Source: Campylobacterota bacterium
GTDB lineage: Bacteria > Campylobacterota > Campylobacteria > Campylobacterales > SZUA-545
Direction of reading: 5' to 3'
NCBI GenBank assembly: GCA_025997415.1
Contig: BNUO01000086.1
Coordinates: 1 to 7,189 of the forward strand
Length of the DNA: 7,189 bases
The translations under genes were made by a program, and so were the position numbers. The notes beneath the pieces were generated by a model. That model saw nothing but the letters and a program-made list of their open reading frames with translations, had not been told where the DNA came from and did no database searches. Shown here in pieces: positions 6,558-7,189 of this stretch; position 1 is the first letter of the stretch; each line of letters starts with the position of its first letter.

Positions 6558-6574
6558 TAGAGTAGTCTAACAGA

Positions 6575-6624
6575 TTAACGCCTAATTGAGTGGTGCGCAA
6601 ATAACTGCCTAAATTAAGCGTTAA
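6575..6624 (-). promoter_or_regulatory. Imperfect 13-bp inverted repeat between two leftward genes
   Basis: TTAACGCCTAATT (6575-6587) and AATTAAGCGTTAA (6612-6624) are reverse complements at 12 of 13 positions around a 24-base spacer. In minus-strand RNA the odd position becomes a G-U pair, so a full 13-pair stem forms. It begins just after the stop codon of the upstream gene and ends 17 bases before the DUF1538 start. No T run follows it. It may weaken read-through or act as an operator for the DUF1538 operon; its position means it belongs to the control region of that operon. Confidence 0.45.
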
Positions 6625-6626
6625 AC

Positions 6627-7189
6627 CTAGCCAAAAAGGGAGTTAGTTACCAATTCTGCGCGGGCTAACGCGGCGATCGTTTCGTCTTTGCTGAAGCCTC
6701 GCAAATAAGCGTATTGAAATGGGTTTGTTTTAATAATCCGGATCAACTCGGAAATTGGCATTTGCGGCGGCGCGATCGTCTTTGCCCAAGGCGCAGTTTT
6801 GCGGATAAATTGAGCGGCAATTTCAGCCTCCCGATCGTCTGCGCTATCGAAGATCAGTACGCTTGCACCGCTGCGGATCGGATACGCCGCAAAACGGGCG
6901 ATCGAGATTGGGCGCGATAGATTTAGCTCCAGCGATTCGCTGCGGCTTAAGCCGATCGCCCGCGCAAGATCGTCGGCAAATAACGATGAAAGCGCGATTG
7001 TAATCTCTCGATCTTCGTGCGCGATTGTCGTCTCAAAAATCCCCGCTTTGCGCACGGTGATTTCAGCGAGTACGATCGGCTCTTTTGCCGCAGTTGCGGC
7101 TGCAATTTGACCGCCCTCTTCACAGAGCAAAATCGGATTGGCAGCACCCGCAGCTCCAAGCCGCACGATCGCAGTTTCGATCGTTTGCG
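6627..7189 (-). CDS. Unrecognised protein, 5' end outside the window
   Basis: A minus-strand frame ends with TAG at 6629-6627 and stays open to the window edge, giving 187 residues. A GTG at 7166 could be called a start, but the codons before it (QTIETAIV) read naturally into the same protein and there is no ribosome binding site, so the gene very likely begins to the right of the window. The visible part is soluble, rich in Ala and Ile, alpha/beta in character and without obvious membrane segments. Segments such as ILLCEEGGQI, SGASVLIFDSADD and a C-terminal helix-rich tail stand out, but I do not recognise a family. It carries the same dense GATC words as the operon. The DUF1538 start lies 69 bases downstream of its stop, with a dyad between them, so it may or may not share the transcript. 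Confidence 0.75.
   Translation of the reverse strand, partial: QTIETAIVRLGAAGAANPILLCEEGGQIAAATAAKEPIVLAEITVRKAGIFETTIAHEDREITIALSSLFADDLARAIGLSRSESLELNLSRPISIARFAAYPIRSGASVLIFDSADDREAEIAAQFIRKTAPWAKTIAPPQMPISELIRIIKTNPFQYAYLRGFSKDETIAALARAELVTNSLFG

Larger units (their letters stand above)
841..7189. repeat. Dispersed GATC/CGATCG words, strongly over-represented
   Basis: By hand count about 97 GATC tetramers fall in this stretch (about one per 65 bases; equal base frequencies predict one per 256). The hexamer CGATCG occurs about 30 times in the window where fewer than 2 are expected. Four copies are full GCGATCGC octamers (near 1060, 2588, 3077 and 4641). The words lie inside coding sequence in all reading frames, so no single amino-acid pair explains them. 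The pattern resembles HIP1 of cyanobacteria. Counts were made by eye and may be off by a few. Confidence 0.7.

Noticed and set aside
6627..7166. GTG at 7166 as the true start of the rightmost gene
   Set aside because: The frame stays open to the window edge with protein-like codons and no ribosome binding site precedes the GTG, so the gene more likely continues beyond the window.
841..7189. CRISPR array or tandem repeat as the source of the repeated GATCG words
   Set aside because: The words are short, irregularly spaced, in all frames of several genes and without conserved flanks or unique spacers of fixed length.

Overview
The window looks like chromosomal DNA from a member of the Campylobacterota (Epsilonproteobacteria). 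The main reason is a peptidoglycan carboxypeptidase of the Pgp1/Csd4 type, a cell-shape enzyme best known from Campylobacter and Helicobacter. The genus cannot be named from the sequence. There are no mobile elements, CRISPR arrays, or rRNA or tRNA genes that I can support, and genes fill almost the whole window.

Layout: bases 1-55 hold the probable first 18 codons of a leftward gene. A short divergent intergenic region (56-172) carries two stacked perfect dyads, one of them a very strong hairpin. A rightward beta-carbonic anhydrase gene follows (173-811). Bases 812-898 contain a consensus -10 box, a Shine-Dalgarno sequence and a seven-codon open frame, and then a stem-loop that closes the leftward operon. 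From there every gene is on the minus strand. In transcription order these are a DUF1538 membrane protein with an internal duplication (5070-6557), a P-II-like protein (4726-5073), a two-CBS-domain protein (4325-4729), a Pgp1/Csd4-type carboxypeptidase (2961-4322), an Mrp/ApbC-type ATPase (1875-2945) and an Old Yellow Enzyme-family flavin oxidoreductase (899-1867). Two junctions are 4-base ATGA overlaps and the other gaps are 2 to 15 bases, so the six genes probably form one transcript. Further right, after a 69-base gap with an imperfect dyad, lies the 3' part of an unrecognised leftward gene (6627-7189) that runs off the window.

How the genes may work together: the first three operon genes look like one membrane-transport unit, with a transporter of the DUF1538 class (one pair of which is reported to be a cation/proton antiporter) plus two small soluble proteins of nucleotide-sensing fold types. 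The last three encode unrelated functions (wall remodelling, Fe-S cluster delivery, flavin-dependent reduction) and appear to be housekeeping passengers. Carbonic anhydrase converges on the operon from the other side.

The most unusual property is compositional. GATC, and especially the palindrome CGATCG, is greatly over-represented from about base 841 to the right end, in a way that recalls the HIP1 element of cyanobacteria. The carbonic anhydrase gene largely lacks this enrichment, so it may be a more recent arrival or under different constraint.
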